In this document: positions 29,992 to 38,456 of the stretch, one piece after another
Numbering within the stretch: the stretch's first letter is position 1
How the letters are laid out: each line of letters begins with the position of its first letter
DNA from: Cryobacterium sp. M96
GTDB taxonomy: Bacteria > Actinomycetota > Actinomycetes > Actinomycetales > Microbacteriaceae
DNA: 64,000 nucleotides
Direction: 5' to 3'
NCBI RefSeq assembly: GCF_002929845.1
Contig: NZ_PJJS01000054.1
Coordinates: 256,332 to 320,331, forward strand
Translations under genes and position numbers: made by a program
The notes under the pieces: generated by a model
Databases searched by the model: none
What the model saw: the letters and a program-made list of their open reading frames with translations, nothing else
What the model was told of the DNA's origin: nothing

Positions 29992-31254
29992 ATGCTGCAG
30001 ACCGACTCACCTCAGATCACTCCGATCCTCGAAGCCGCCCGAACCGCCGCCCGAACTCTGGCCACGACGTCGACCGGGTTGAAGAACCAGGCGTTGCACG
30101 GGATCGCCGCCGCCCTGCGGGGGAGCGCTGCGGAGATTCTGGCCGCCAACACCCTGGATCTGGCCGCCGGCACGCACAATGGCCTCTCCGAGGGCATGCT
30201 CGACCGCCTCAGCCTCGACGAGGCGCGCATTAACGCCCTCGCCGACGCCGTGCTCGAGATCAGCCTGCTCACCGATCCCGTTGGGGAGGTTGTGCGCGGC
30301 TCCAGCCTGCCCAACGGCGTACGAATCAGCCAGGTGCGTGTACCCTTCGGTGTCGTCGGCGTCATCTACGAGGCCCGCCCGAACGTCACCGTGGACATAG
30401 CCGCCATCGCTCTGAAGAGTGGCAACGCCGTCGTCCTGCGGGGCGGATCGGCCGCCGAGAACACCAACCGGGTGCTCGTCACCCTACTCCAGGCGGCGAT
30501 CAGGCAGGTCGGCCTGCCCGAGGCGTGCGTGCAGACCATCGACCCGTTCGGCCGTACCGGTGCCACCGAACTGATGCAGGCCCGCGGCCTTGTCGACGTG
30601 CTGATCCCGCGGGGGAGCGCTGGCCTGATTCGGGCCGTCGTCACCCAGTCGACCGTGCCCGTGATCGAGACCGGGGCCGGCGTCGTGCACATCTTCGTCG
30701 ACGAGTCGGCGAATCCGGAGTGGGCGGTCGACATCGTGCACAACTCGAAGGTGCACCGGCCCAGTGTCTGCAACGCCCTCGAGACTCTGCTCGTGCACGA
30801 GGCCGCGGCCGCGCGGCTCCTGCCGGCCGTTCTGGCGAAGCTGACGGAGTCCGGCGTTACCCTGCACGGCGACGACCGCGTGCGCGAGATCTTCCCCGCG
30901 GCGGTGCCGGCCACGGAGGAGGACTGGTCCACCGAGTACATGGGCCTCGAACTGGCCGTGGCGGTCGTCGACTCCCTCGACGACGCCATTGCGCACATCC
31001 GTCGCTACTCGACCGGGCACACGGAGTCGATCATCACAAACGACATCGTGAACGCCGACCGGTTCCTCGGAGAAGTGGATTCCGCGGCGGTCATGGTCAA
31101 TGCCTCGACCCGGTTCACCGATGGCGGCGAGTTCGGTTTCGGAGCCGAGGTGGGCATTTCCACTCAGAAACTGCACGCTCGCGGGCCGATGGGTCTGCCC
31201 GAGCTCACCAGCACCAAGTGGATCGTGCGTGGCTCCGGCCAGGTGCGCGCATAG
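29992..31254 (+). CDS. proA: Gamma-glutamyl phosphate reductase
   Basis: 420 residues from the ATG at 29992, nine bases after the copy-2 proB stop. The aldehyde-dehydrogenase fold shows RVPFGVVGVIYEARPNVT, NAVVLRGGSAAENTN, LIPRGSAGLIRAV and the nucleophile in VHRPSVCNALETLLVH (Cys260). The conserved FTDGGEFGFGAEVGISTQKLHARGP is near the end. It reduces glutamyl-5-phosphate with NADPH to the semialdehyde, completing with ProB the route to proline. TAAACT seven bases before the ATG may give an extra internal promoter. Confidence 0.96.
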   Translation: MLQTDSPQITPILEAARTAARTLATTSTGLKNQALHGIAAALRGSAAEILAANTLDLAAGTHNGLSEGMLDRLSLDEARINALADAVLEISLLTDPVGEVVRGSSLPNGVRISQVRVPFGVVGVIYEARPNVTVDIAAIALKSGNAVVLRGGSAAENTNRVLVTLLQAAIRQVGLPEACVQTIDPFGRTGATELMQARGLVDVLIPRGSAGLIRAVVTQSTVPVIETGAGVVHIFVDESANPEWAVDIVHNSKVHRPSVCNALETLLVHEAAAARLLPAVLAKLTESGVTLHGDDRVREIFPAAVPATEEDWSTEYMGLELAVAVVDSLDDAIAHIRRYSTGHTESIITNDIVNADRFLGEVDSAAVMVNASTRFTDGGEFGFGAEVGISTQKLHARGPMGLPELTSTKWIVRGSGQVRA

Positions 31255-31273
31255 CCCCCGCTAGACTGTTGGC

Positions 31274-31297
31274 CATGGCGTTTCGCTGTGCCTTGTG
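31274..31297 (+). other. Possible 7-codon leader ORF
   Basis: An ATG at 31274 opens a mini frame (MAFRCAL, then TGA). TAGACT at 31262-31267 lies seven bases before it, so the frame could be translated from a leaderless transcript ahead of the small membrane-protein gene. Too short to judge; no regulatory hairpin is obvious. Confidence 0.2.
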
Positions 31298-31318
31298 AGT
31301 CCCTGAATGGAGAATCCC

Positions 31319-31519
31319 ATGTCGTTCCTGACCGTTGTGCTGGCTGAGGCCGGGCTCGTCGATTTGCCGATGCCGATCTTCCTCTACGGAGTGATCGCCC
31401 TCGTGGTCTTCGCCGCGCTCGGCTTCGTCGTCTGGTCCTACCGGGATGTCGCCAACCGCCACCAGGCCAAGGCGAAGGCTTACTCCGACGCCCACGGCGG
31501 CGCGCGCAGCGACCACTAA
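31319..31519 (+). CDS. Small single-pass membrane protein
   Basis: 66 residues from the ATG at 31319, chosen because GGAG at 31309-31312 lies six bases upstream; an ATG at 31307 is also in frame. One hydrophobic helix ([22 protein letters not shown]) is followed by a basic, His-rich cytoplasmic tail ([21 protein letters not shown]). No family is recognised. Its place between proA and nadD suggests a conserved actinobacterial small gene. Confidence 0.65.
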   Translation: MSFLTVVLAEAGLVDLPMPIFLYGVIALVVFAALGFVVWSYRDVANRHQAKAKAYSDAHGGARSDH

Positions 31520-31569
31520 TCGGAAGCGTCACCATCGATAATCCCGGGGCCCGCCCACCGCGCATCGGC

Positions 31570-32136
31570 GTGATGGGCGGCACGTTCGACCCCATTCACC
31601 ACGGGCACCTTGTGGCCGCCAGCGAGGTGGCTCAGAGCTTCGACCTTGATACGGTCATTTTCGTTCCCACCGGTCAGCCGTGGCAGAAGGCAGATGTGAC
31701 CGAGAGCGAGCATCGGTATCTCATGACGGTCATCGCCACCGCCTCCAATCCCCGGTTCACCGTCAGCCGGGTCGACATCGACCGAACCGGGCCCACGTAC
31801 ACGATCGACACCCTGCGGGATCTGCACGCCGAACGCCCGGACGCGGAGCTCTTCTTCATCACGGGTGCCGACGCGATGGGGCAGATCCTGGGCTGGAAAG
31901 ATGTTCAGGAGCTCTGGGACCTGGCCCATTTCGTGGCTGTGAGTCGTCCGGGACACGAGCTCAGTATTTCGGGATTGCCCAACCAGGACGTAAGCTTATT
32001 GGAGGTTCCGGCTCTGGCCATCTCGTCCACGGACTGCCGGGAACGTGTGAATCGGGGATTCCCGGTCTGGTATCTGGTCCCCGATGGGGTTGTCCAGTAC
32101 ATCTCAAAGCATCATCTGTATCGGAGTGTGGCATGA
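31570..32136 (+). CDS. nadD: Nicotinate-nucleotide adenylyltransferase
   Basis: 188 residues. [20 protein letters not shown] carries the nucleotidylyltransferase GxFxPxHxGH motif. [24 protein letters not shown] and the [10 protein letters not shown] motif (variant of ISSTxIR) complete the family pattern. It forms nicotinic-acid adenine dinucleotide on the way to NAD. The GTG at 31570 is the only start available after an in-frame TAA at 31537; most homologues carry some 10 residues more. A different frame upstream encodes [10 protein letters not shown] just before this start, so a 2-base change in the CGCGCG run at about 31558-31563 may hide the true start. Confidence 0.9.
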   Translation: MMGGTFDPIHHGHLVAASEVAQSFDLDTVIFVPTGQPWQKADVTESEHRYLMTVIATASNPRFTVSRVDIDRTGPTYTIDTLRDLHAERPDAELFFITGADAMGQILGWKDVQELWDLAHFVAVSRPGHELSISGLPNQDVSLLEVPALAISSTDCRERVNRGFPVWYLVPDGVVQYISKHHLYRSVA

Positions 32137-33173
32137 CGTTGGGTAATGACCCACAGCCACTGACGCGGCGACAAGCCCGCGAATTGGCTAGTCGGAACGA
32201 GCAGGTCGTCGTCGGCGAATCCGCCGTTCCTGCGCCTCCGGCGCCGCTCGAACCGGCACCGGTGGATCAGGCACCGGTTCCGGCGAAGGATGCCCTATCC
32301 GCGAAGCAGCACGCCGCCCAGCAGTATCCCGCCGCACCGTCCGCGTTCGCGCCTCGCGCCGTCGATGGCACGCGCAGCGTTCTCCACGCGCAGGACCACA
32401 ACACCCTGACCCGTCGTGAGCTGCGCGCGCTTCAGACCGCGCAGACCGGCGATTCCGGCGAATTCCTGCTGAAGCACCACTCCCACACCGAGTCGGCGCT
32501 CCCCGCTGCCCCGATCGCACCCGCACCTGTCCCCGAGACGGCTGCGCACCCCTTCGCCATCGACGCGCTGCACGTTCCGGTGGCCCCCGCCAAGGTGGCG
32601 CCGCCCGTCGAGTTCCTGATTGAGGCCTCCCCGCGCACGAAGGTCAAGTCCCGACCCGGAGTGCTCCACCCGCCGGTCGGACACTGGTCGCTGGCCCGCG
32701 ACGAGGTTGACGACCACGTTCCCGGCGTGACACAGCTCGAACCGTTCGACCAGATCGTGGCTCGCGGCATCAGCGCCGGCGGCATTCCGACCACGACCAA
32801 CGCCCTGATCCTGCCGTCCATCCCGCACCACGGATCTTCGTCGGGCCCGCTCATGCGCACCGGCGAGATTATGGTCACCGGGTCGATCGATCTACCCCGC
32901 AGCCTCGGTTCCACCGGAGCCCTGCCGAACGTCTTCGACTCGTCGGACATGGACCAGATGCTCGACCAGCTCGACGAGGGTGGACACCATAGCGACGTCG
33001 CCCCGGTCAGTGCGAGCCGCGCCGTCAGCACGCACGCTTCGACCCGGGGTGTCATGGCTCCACCGAGAAAGCGCGGGTTGACCGTCCCGGCCGTCCTGAC
33101 CGTTACCGCAGGCGTGCTCGCTTTCGGCGTGCTGGCCCTGATCGTGGCCGGCTACGTCCTCAAGATTTTCTAA
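32133..33173 (+). CDS. Hypothetical protein with C-terminal membrane helix
   Basis: 346 residues from an ATG overlapping the nadD stop (ATGA). The N-terminal 300 residues are Pro/Ala/His-rich and look disordered, with two short basic motifs [12 protein letters not shown] and [14 protein letters not shown] that resemble each other. One membrane helix lies at the end ([28 protein letters not shown]), so most of the protein should face the cytoplasm. No enzyme motif is present. It lies between nadD and rsfS, which suggests a lineage-specific membrane-anchored scaffold, but its role is unknown. Confidence 0.75.
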   Translation: MTLGNDPQPLTRRQARELASRNEQVVVGESAVPAPPAPLEPAPVDQAPVPAKDALSAKQHAAQQYPAAPSAFAPRAVDGTRSVLHAQDHNTLTRRELRALQTAQTGDSGEFLLKHHSHTESALPAAPIAPAPVPETAAHPFAIDALHVPVAPAKVAPPVEFLIEASPRTKVKSRPGVLHPPVGHWSLARDEVDDHVPGVTQLEPFDQIVARGISAGGIPTTTNALILPSIPHHGSSSGPLMRTGEIMVTGSIDLPRSLGSTGALPNVFDSSDMDQMLDQLDEGGHHSDVAPVSASRAVSTHASTRGVMAPPRKRGLTVPAVLTVTAGVLAFGVLALIVAGYVLKIF

Positions 33174-33213
33174 TGCCATCCATTTCGCCTTCACTAACTC
33201 AGGGATTCATTCG

Positions 33214-33591
33214 ATGACCGCTTCTGCCCATGCTCTCGAGCTCCTCCAGGTGGCCGCCGCCGCCGCAGACTCGAAAGCGGGGGAGGACCTCGTCGCAATC
33301 GACGTATCCAATCCCCTGCCTCTCACCGACATCTTCCTGATCGTCACGGGCCGCTCCGAGCGCAACGTGGTGGCCATCGCCGGTGAGATCGAAGACAAGA
33401 TGACCGAGGCCGGCCACAAATCGTTGCGTCGCGAAGGCCGTGCCGAGGGGCGCTGGGTCCTCGTCGACTTCGGCGATCTCGTCGTGCACATTTTCCACGA
33501 GGAAGAGCGCGTGTACTACTCGCTCGAACGTCTGTGGAAAGACTGCCCCGTCATTCCCATCGCACTGCCTGCCCACAAGGCCGCCGAGTAG
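33214..33591 (+). CDS. rsfS: Ribosome silencing factor RsfS
   Basis: 125 residues from the ATG at 33214. DVSNPLPLTDIFLIVTGRSERNVVAIAGEIEDKM, EGRAEGRWVLVDFGDLVVHIFHEEERVYYSLERLW identify the DUF143/Iojap family. The protein binds L14 on the 50S subunit and blocks subunit joining in starvation. It ends the obg-proB-proA-nadD-rsfS run and sits just before a tRNA-Ala gene. Confidence 0.96.
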   Translation: MTASAHALELLQVAAAAADSKAGEDLVAIDVSNPLPLTDIFLIVTGRSERNVVAIAGEIEDKMTEAGHKSLRREGRAEGRWVLVDFGDLVVHIFHEEERVYYSLERLWKDCPVIPIALPAHKAAE

Positions 33592-33663
33592 CGGTGGTCA
33601 GCAGCAGGCTAATCATGTAGTAGCCTAGAGAAGTTGTTTCGGGCAAGTTGCGAAACACATTCT

Positions 33664-33736
33664 GGGTCCGTGGCGCAGCTGGTAGCGCACCTGCATGGCA
33701 TGCAGGGGGTCAGGGGTTCGAATCCCCTCGGATCCA
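33664..33736 (+). tRNA. tRNA-Ala (anticodon GGC)
   Basis: 73 bases fold as a cloverleaf. The acceptor stem GGGTCCG/CGGATCC includes one G-U pair, the anticodon arm CCTGC-ATGGCAT-GCAGG has anticodon GGC at 33697-33699, and the T arm is AGGGG-TTCGAAT-CCCCT. The discriminator base is A. CCA is not encoded (ACCG follows), so the end must be added by the nucleotidyltransferase. Confidence 0.95.
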
Positions 33737-33764
33737 CCGAGTAGCACAACGTACCGAAAATATG

Positions 33765-33800
33765 GAACAGGCCTCGACTTCGGTCGGGGCCTGTTCTGGT
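33765..33800 (+). terminator. Terminator after tRNA-Ala
   Basis: GAACAGGCC (33765-33773) pairs perfectly with GGCCTGTTC (33788-33796), with an inner CGAC-TTCG-GTCG tetraloop stem. It lies 28 bases after the tRNA. No long U run follows. Confidence 0.75.
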
Positions 33801-33896
33801 TATGTGGGGCAGAAAAGCTCACCGATTTTTGCATGAAATGTATCGATCAGATGGATCCTCGCGGAGGCCCTCTGACGCGACTGCGGGGGCTGGTGA

Positions 33897-34115
33897 TCAC
33901 GCGCCGTCGATCAGGGCGAAGCGTGGAACGTCTGCGCCTTCGACGCGGACGGTGCCCGTGAACATGGCCAGGGGGCGCACCCACAGCCCGCGTTCTCCGT
34001 ACAGGGCGGTGTAGACCACCAGCTGTTCCTCGGTCTCCGAGTGCCGGGCCACGCCGAGAACCTCGTAGAGGTGACCTTTGTAGTGCTTGTATCTGCCGAT
34101 CGCAATGTCATTCAT
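33897..34115 (-). CDS. DUF1653 domain protein
   Basis: 72 residues from the ATG at 34115. IAIGRYKHYKGHLYEVLGVARHSETEEQLVVYTALYGERGLWVRPLAMF spans almost the whole protein and is the single-domain DUF1653 fold (small beta-barrel). Function is not established for the family. The gene stands alone, facing the tRNA-Ala terminator. Confidence 0.85.
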   Translation of the reverse strand: MNDIAIGRYKHYKGHLYEVLGVARHSETEEQLVVYTALYGERGLWVRPLAMFTGTVRVEGADVPRFALIDGA

Positions 34116-34182
34116 GGTGGGCTGACTCTAGGCTCCTTCGCCCGACATTCCCAAACCGTCATCTCCCCACCCGAGCCGGACC

Positions 34183-34330
34183 GGCAGGTACCGGGCCGTA
34201 CCCTGTTGCCCGGCGCCACACACCTGTTCGAGGAGCCGAAACCCTGGCGGCGGCCGCCGACCTGGCCCGGGACCGGGTCGCCGACCACCTCGCCCAGACC
34301 GTCCCGCCACCGGTTGCCCGCACCGCGAGT
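34183..34330 (+). pseudogene. C-terminal remnant of a dienelactone-hydrolase-like gene
   Basis: One frame reads LLPGATHLFEEP, and after a shift near 34245 another reads ETLAAAADLARDRVADHLAQT. Together these match the tail of alpha/beta-hydrolase proteins of the dienelactone hydrolase type (pattern PGATHLFEEPGTLE...A..W...HL, from memory). The catalytic serine and the rest of the gene are absent. The other parts of 34116-34493 show nothing recognisable. Confidence 0.4.
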
Positions 34331-34493
34331 ATCGCTCCGAGTCCGGCCGACACCCGAGCGACGGGAGCCACAGAACGAACCCGGCACGGGGGGAGGTGAC
34401 CGCGACGCTGCGATCGAACAGGTCGGCAGAACGCGAGTACGAGACCGAGCCGACCGGGTTCCGGCGGCCCGAACGCTGCCCGATACTGGAGGG

Positions 34494-34904
34494 GTGCCCG
34501 AGACTTCGATTCCTGCAGAGCGCCCGCAGCGCCCTCGACCGTGCCCCTGCCTGAGCGGCAACCTCTATTCCGCGTGCTGTGGTCGGTTCCACCGCGGGGA
34601 CGCGTTTGCGCCCACCGCGGAGGCGCTGATGCGGTCCCGGTACGCGGCCTTCGCGGTGGGGGAGCCGGACTACCTGCTCACGACGTGGCATCCGCTCACC
34701 CGCCCGGAGGTGCTGGAACTCGACGCCGACGTGCGTTGGCTCCGCCTCGAGATCGAACGGACCGCGCAGGGCGGCCCGTTCGACACCGAAGGGGTGGTGG
34801 AGTTCACGGCGCACAGCCGGTCCGGCGGCGTCTCCTCGCAGCAGCACGAGATCAGCCGGTTCGTGCGCCTGAACCGACGGTGGGTCTACCGGGACGCCGT
34901 CTAG
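34494..34904 (+). CDS. YchJ/UPF0225 family protein with SEC-C motif
   Basis: 136 residues from the GTG at 34494 (GGAGGG directly upstream, so spacing is short). CPCLSGNLYSACCGRFHRG at about residues 19-37 is the SEC-C zinc motif; ALMRSRYAAFAVGEPDYLLTTWHP and the later HSRSGGVSSQQHEISRFVRLNRRWVYRDA are the NTF2-like YchJ domain. Molecular role is unknown. Its TAG (34902-34904) overlaps the TAG of the minus-strand nrdG remnant in the shared CTAG. Confidence 0.88.
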   Translation: MPETSIPAERPQRPRPCPCLSGNLYSACCGRFHRGDAFAPTAEALMRSRYAAFAVGEPDYLLTTWHPLTRPEVLELDADVRWLRLEIERTAQGGPFDTEGVVEFTAHSRSGGVSSQQHEISRFVRLNRRWVYRDAV

Positions 34905-35190
34905 CCCAGCTGCTCCAGGTGGATTTTCAGCCGCGCCGCGAACGCGGGGCGGGCACCTTCGGCCCGCACAGTCTGCAGCACGTGTTCCCGCACGCCCAGG
35001 GCGGTGAGCGTGGCGCTGAGCCCCTGATGTCTCCGGGGGCATGATCATCGGGTCGACGGTCGTGCGTGCCGGGTGGGCTCCCCACCCGAGAAGACCACGC
35101 CGTCGAGCAGGCCGTGACGCTTGGCCAGCAGCCAGCAGCCAGTCGCAGGTGGACAGTGCCACAAGTCCCGCGATCTGCAGATCGTGCGCG
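34901..35190 (-). pseudogene. nrdG: nrdG remnant (anaerobic RNR activating enzyme)
   Basis: Read on the minus strand, pieces in three frames line up with NrdG. DLQIAGLVALSTCDW is the N-terminus, LLAKRHGLLDGVVFSGGEPTR is the radical-SAM segment, RTTVDPM is an inner piece and LSATLTALGVREHVLQTVRAEGARP is the C-terminus before TAG. The CxxxCxxC cluster motif and the segment after GGEPTR have been lost by deletions, and at least two frameshifts separate the pieces. NrdG would have made the glycyl radical on NrdD, whose remnant lies directly upstream. Confidence 0.75.
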
Positions 35191-35990
35191 CTCGCCCTTC
35201 TTGCCGATGCTGAACGAATTGACCGGGCGGAAGTGGCCCATCACGATGGTCCACACCTCACAGACGCCGCCGCAGACCGTGCAGGTCGGGTGCTCGCCGG
35301 CCAGGTAGCCGTGGTCGGGGGCAGATTGAGAACGACGGCGTAACCGTGATGTACGGCAGCCGGTGCGTCGTCAGGGAGCGCTGGACGAGCTCGCGGCAGG
35401 CCGCGGCCGTGCAGAGCTTCTCCGACATGTACAGGTGCAGCACGGTGCCGCCGGTGTGGCCTCCAGGTTGTACATGTTTCCGGTGGTCTCCTGGAATGAA
35501 GTTCTGGAAATAAGGAGTGCCAAACACCGCGGTCATCACGTCGATAGACGCCCGCTTGATCACGGCCATCTCCTCGGCCAGGTTGCCGTGGTTGAAGTCC
35601 TGCTCGACCTCGCCGATCACGGTCACCTGCTCGCGCAGGTCCTCCGGGCAGACCCAATCGAACGTGAGGTTGGTGAACGGCGCCCTGTAGGAGTCGAAGG
35701 AGCTGCACTCCTGCGATCCGGCCCACTCGTTCTGCATGGTGCCGAGGAAATTGACGATCTGCGCGATGGCCGAGGAGAAATGCCTCGGGGAGTGGACTCG
35801 ATCTTGTCGAGAAAGCCAATCAGTCCCTCGTCGAGGAACACCCGGAGCGACCAGCCGGCGCAATAGCCGGCCAGCATGTCGAGTTCGTGGATGTGTAGCT
35901 CGCCCTCGCGGTGCGCCTTGCCGATCTCGGCGCTGGAGACGGCGGCACGGATCCGCACTGCGTCGGAGGGAGCGTTAGCGCCAGTGCGCG
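35191..35990 (-). pseudogene. nrdD: nrdD remnant (anaerobic ribonucleoside-triphosphate reductase)
   Basis: The minus strand shows AHREGELHIHELDMLAGYCAGW, then PRHFSSAIAQIVNFLGTMQNEWAGSQ in a shifted frame, FTNLTFDWVCPEDLREQ, LYMSEKLCTAAACRELVQRSL, and at the end TCTVCGGVCEVWTIVMGHFRPVNSFSIGKKGE, the zinc-binding tail. Intact NrdD has 600-700 residues or more; here only about 800 bp remain, with frameshifts and large internal deletions (the segment between SSFDSY and FTNLTF is one). It once converted NTPs to dNTPs without oxygen. The decay suggests the lineage gave up anaerobic dNTP synthesis by this route. Confidence 0.8.
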
Positions 35991-36046
35991 TGATGGACCG
36001 AAATTTCGGGTTTGTGCATTCGACCTCACACCCGGTGCCTCAACGT

Positions 36047-36062
36047 CACCACATCTTGGGGT
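36047..36062. promoter_or_regulatory. Possible relict NrdR box before the nrdD remnant
   Basis: CACCACATCTTGGGGT (reverse ACCCCAAGATGTGGTG) about 60 bp upstream of the nrdD remnant loosely resembles the actinobacterial NrdR-box pattern. Only one box is seen, and the match is imperfect. Confidence 0.2.
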
Positions 36063-36099
36063 CCACATTCCGATACTGACGACATGTGGTGGTGAGTGG

Positions 36100-36480
36100 C
36101 TAAGCGAACGGTCGGAACAGGGCCGCCAAAATGGCGATATAGACGACCACGAAGACTGTGGGGGTCAGGAAGCGCACGACGTTGATCCACGGCGCGGAGG
36201 CGATGACGCCGCGCCCGAGGGCGCTGCTCGCGGGCAGCGCGCGGAGGTCAGCCACGATGGCGAGCCCTTCGTTCGCGGACGCGATTTGAGCGAGCGCGCC
36301 GAGAATGCCTGAGGCCAGCAGGATGCCCGCGGCCGCGATGCGCACGCTCAGCTCGGCCTCCGCAAGGCCGAGGGACAGGAAGGCCACGAGCGCCGTGAGC
36401 AGGAAGGTCGGAGCGAACTGGGACACGATGATGTGCCAGCGGGCCCGGGTCCAGAGCGAAATGAGTTCGTGTTCGGTCAT
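36100..36480 (-). CDS. Hypothetical membrane protein
   Basis: 126 residues from the ATG at 36480, preceded by AGGAG. It has two clear helices in the first half (IIVSQFAPTFLLTALVAFLSLGLA and VRIAAAGILLASGILGALAQIA) and one at the C-terminus (FLTPTVFVVVYIAILAALF), with a polar segment between. No family is recognised. The gene is divergent from the luciferase-like oxidoreductase gene and lies beside the nrd remnants. Confidence 0.65.
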   Translation of the reverse strand: MTEHELISLWTRARWHIIVSQFAPTFLLTALVAFLSLGLAEAELSVRIAAAGILLASGILGALAQIASANEGLAIVADLRALPASSALGRGVIASAPWINVVRFLTPTVFVVVYIAILAALFRPFA

Positions 36481-36692
36481 GGGAAATCTCCTGTCGCCGG
36501 GGCGACCGGATGGTGGCGCCTGACCCCATTCTGCCCCCTCGCGCCGGCTCGCCGGCGGCCCCATCCCTAGCGGAGCGCCCCGAACCTCAGGTCGGGCTCG
36601 GAATATTCTCGGGACGGCCGCGGTTTTTTCCTTTGAATGCATTTGCATAGAGTTTGTCGGACGTTCCGACCACGGCGAGGAGCACGCACCAG

Positions 36693-37754
36693 ATGAAAAA
36701 GAAGTTCGAACTCGGGCTGGATACCTTCGGTGACGTTACCTTTGACGCCTTCGGGGCTCGGTTGTCCCAGGCGGCGACGCTGCGCAACGTGGTGGCCGAG
36801 GGTGTGCTGGCCGATCAGGTCGGCCTGGACTTTTTCGGGATCGGTGAGCACCACCGGGAAGATTTCGCCGTTTCCGCCCCCGAGGTTGTTCTGGCCGCGA
36901 TCGCCGGACAGACCACCAGCATCCGTCTCGGGTCGGCGGTCACCGTTCTCAGCTCCGACGACCCGGTGCGCGTCTTCCAGCGCTTCTCCACCCTCGACGC
37001 GGTCTCCAGCGGGCGTGCCGAGGTCATCCTGGGTCGCGGCTCCTTCACCGAGTCGTTCCCGCTTTTCGGGCTGGAGCTGGAGCAATATGAGCTTCTGTTC
37101 GAGGAAAAGCTCAACCTCTTCACCGAGTTGCTCAAGGAGGAGCCCATCACCTGGTCGGGCGAAACCCGTGCCGGCCTGCGTAACCAGCGGGTGTTCCCGC
37201 CCACCGAATCCGGATCCCTCACTACCTGGATCGGCGTGGGCGGCAGCCCCCAGTCCGTCGTGCGCGCCGCGCACTACGGCCTGCCGCTGATGCTGGCCAT
37301 CATCGGCGGCTCGCCGCTGGCCTTCGTGCCACTGGTTCAGCTCTATCACCGTGCGCTGGCCCAGTTCGAGAAGCCGACCCGCCCGATCGGCGAGCACTCC
37401 CCGGGATATGTGGCCGTGACGGATGCCCGGGCGCGCGAGGAAATGTGGCCGCACTATGCCGCCATGCAGGACCGGATCGGCCGCGAGCGCGGTTGGGGTC
37501 CGGTCACCCGGGAGCGCTTCGAACACGACGCCGGCCCGGACGGCGCCCTGTTCGTGGGCTCACCCGAGACCGTGGCCACGAAGATCGCCGCCACGGCGGT
37601 GAGGCTGGGGCTCGCCCGCTTCGACCTCAAATACAGCCTCGGCACGCTCTCCCACGAGAAGCTGATGACCAGCATCGAGCTTTACGGCACTGAGGTGGCA
37701 CCGCTCGTGCGCGAGCTGGTGGCTGCCGACCGCGCCGACGACGTGAGCGGGTGA
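36693..37754 (+). CDS. LLM class flavin-dependent oxidoreductase
   Basis: 353 residues from the ATG at 36693 (GAGGAG ten bases upstream). The luciferase-like fold is seen in KKKFELGLDTFGDV, EGVLADQVGLDFFGIGEHHREDFAVSAPEVVLAAIAGQT, RLGSAVTVLSSDDPVRVFQRFSTLDAVSSGRAEVILGRGSF and PLWIGVGGSPQS-like TTWIGVGGSPQS. Such proteins bind FMN or F420 and oxidise small organic substrates; the substrate is unknown. The gene is single. Repeat copy 2 begins about 40 bp after its stop. Confidence 0.88.
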   Translation: MKKKFELGLDTFGDVTFDAFGARLSQAATLRNVVAEGVLADQVGLDFFGIGEHHREDFAVSAPEVVLAAIAGQTTSIRLGSAVTVLSSDDPVRVFQRFSTLDAVSSGRAEVILGRGSFTESFPLFGLELEQYELLFEEKLNLFTELLKEEPITWSGETRAGLRNQRVFPPTESGSLTTWIGVGGSPQSVVRAAHYGLPLMLAIIGGSPLAFVPLVQLYHRALAQFEKPTRPIGEHSPGYVAVTDARAREEMWPHYAAMQDRIGRERGWGPVTRERFEHDAGPDGALFVGSPETVATKIAATAVRLGLARFDLKYSLGTLSHEKLMTSIELYGTEVAPLVRELVAADRADDVSG

Positions 37755-37789
37755 TCGCGGAACGCCAGAATACGAGGCCCGTCACAGCG

Positions 37790-37886
37790 CACGGAACGGA
37801 TTCGACGGAGATTTTGCTCAGTACGGCTCGAAATACTCCGGAAACCCGCTCTTGTGCCAAAATCTCCGTCGAATTGGTTCGACACC
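37790..37886. repeat. Dispersed inverted repeat, copy 2 (reverse orientation)
   Basis: Left arm ATTCGACGGAGATTTTGC at 37800-37817 and right arm at 37858-37875 pair with few mismatches around 40 bases. Read on the minus strand, the centre (GCGGGTTTCCGG, GAGCCGT) matches copies 1 and 3, so this copy is inverted. Its minus-strand left flank GGTGTCGAACC equals that of copy 3. It sits between the oxidoreductase gene and the PfkB remnant. Confidence 0.85.
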
Positions 37887-37904
37887 GGGCACGGTGCTCC
37901 GCCT

Positions 37905-38316
37905 CTAAAGCTCGGCCACCGTGCCGGCGCCCTCCTCCTGCAGGGGGTACCTGGCGGGGACGAGCTGCTCGAGGCTGCGGTAGACATCCGCCGGCACCAC
38001 GTCTTCGCCGGCCAGTGCGCTGAGGATGATGACGTCTGTCCCCAGGCCGGCCCGGAGGGTGAGGTCGTAGAGCTCGTCGAGATCGTGCCGGGACAACACA
38101 TCGCCCTGAGCCTCGGCGAGATGTACGCGTTCGCCGCCACGCCGAGCATGCAGGTACGCAGTACCTCGGCCGGGGCGTCGCACCGCGAGCCTGAACCATC
38201 CGGGCCTGCAAAACTCCCTGGCCACCGGCGTGCAGAGGCACATCGGTGGCGTCCTCGCGGCCCTCGACGGTGACCGTGAGAACCGGGGACGGAGCGAAGA
38301 CCACGACCGCATTCAC
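37905..38316 (-). pseudogene. Remnant of a PfkB-family sugar kinase
   Basis: From a GTG at 38316 the minus strand reads NAVVVFAPSPVLTVTVEG, then LHAGGQGVLQARMVQA, the N-terminal pattern of 1-phosphofructokinase-like proteins. After a frameshift and a loss of roughly 30 residues, another frame gives YLHARRGGERVHLAEAQGDV, SRHDLDELYDLTLRAGL and VVPADVYRSLEQLV, ending in TAG at 37905. The C-terminal half with the catalytic GAGD motif is absent; the repeat (copy 2) begins just past the truncated end. Between this remnant and glgX I see nothing else. Confidence 0.65.
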
Positions 38317-38456
38317 AGCGGCTTGATACCCAGAGCGGTCACCCGCGAAAACGGATCGGGCGTCGACGGGGCCCGGCAGACTGTAGCGTACTTGTGGGCA
38401 TACCGGCGCGATCGGTGTGTCGACAGCACGAGACCCGTAGCACGAGGAGCACCCTT

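Noticed and set aside
33640..33740. A coding frame through the tRNA region
   Set aside because: The cloverleaf with anticodon GGC is complete and explains the sequence.
34116..34493. A real gene between the DUF1653 and YchJ genes
   Set aside because: Only short frame-broken pieces of a hydrolase tail are recognisable; no start, no full domain.
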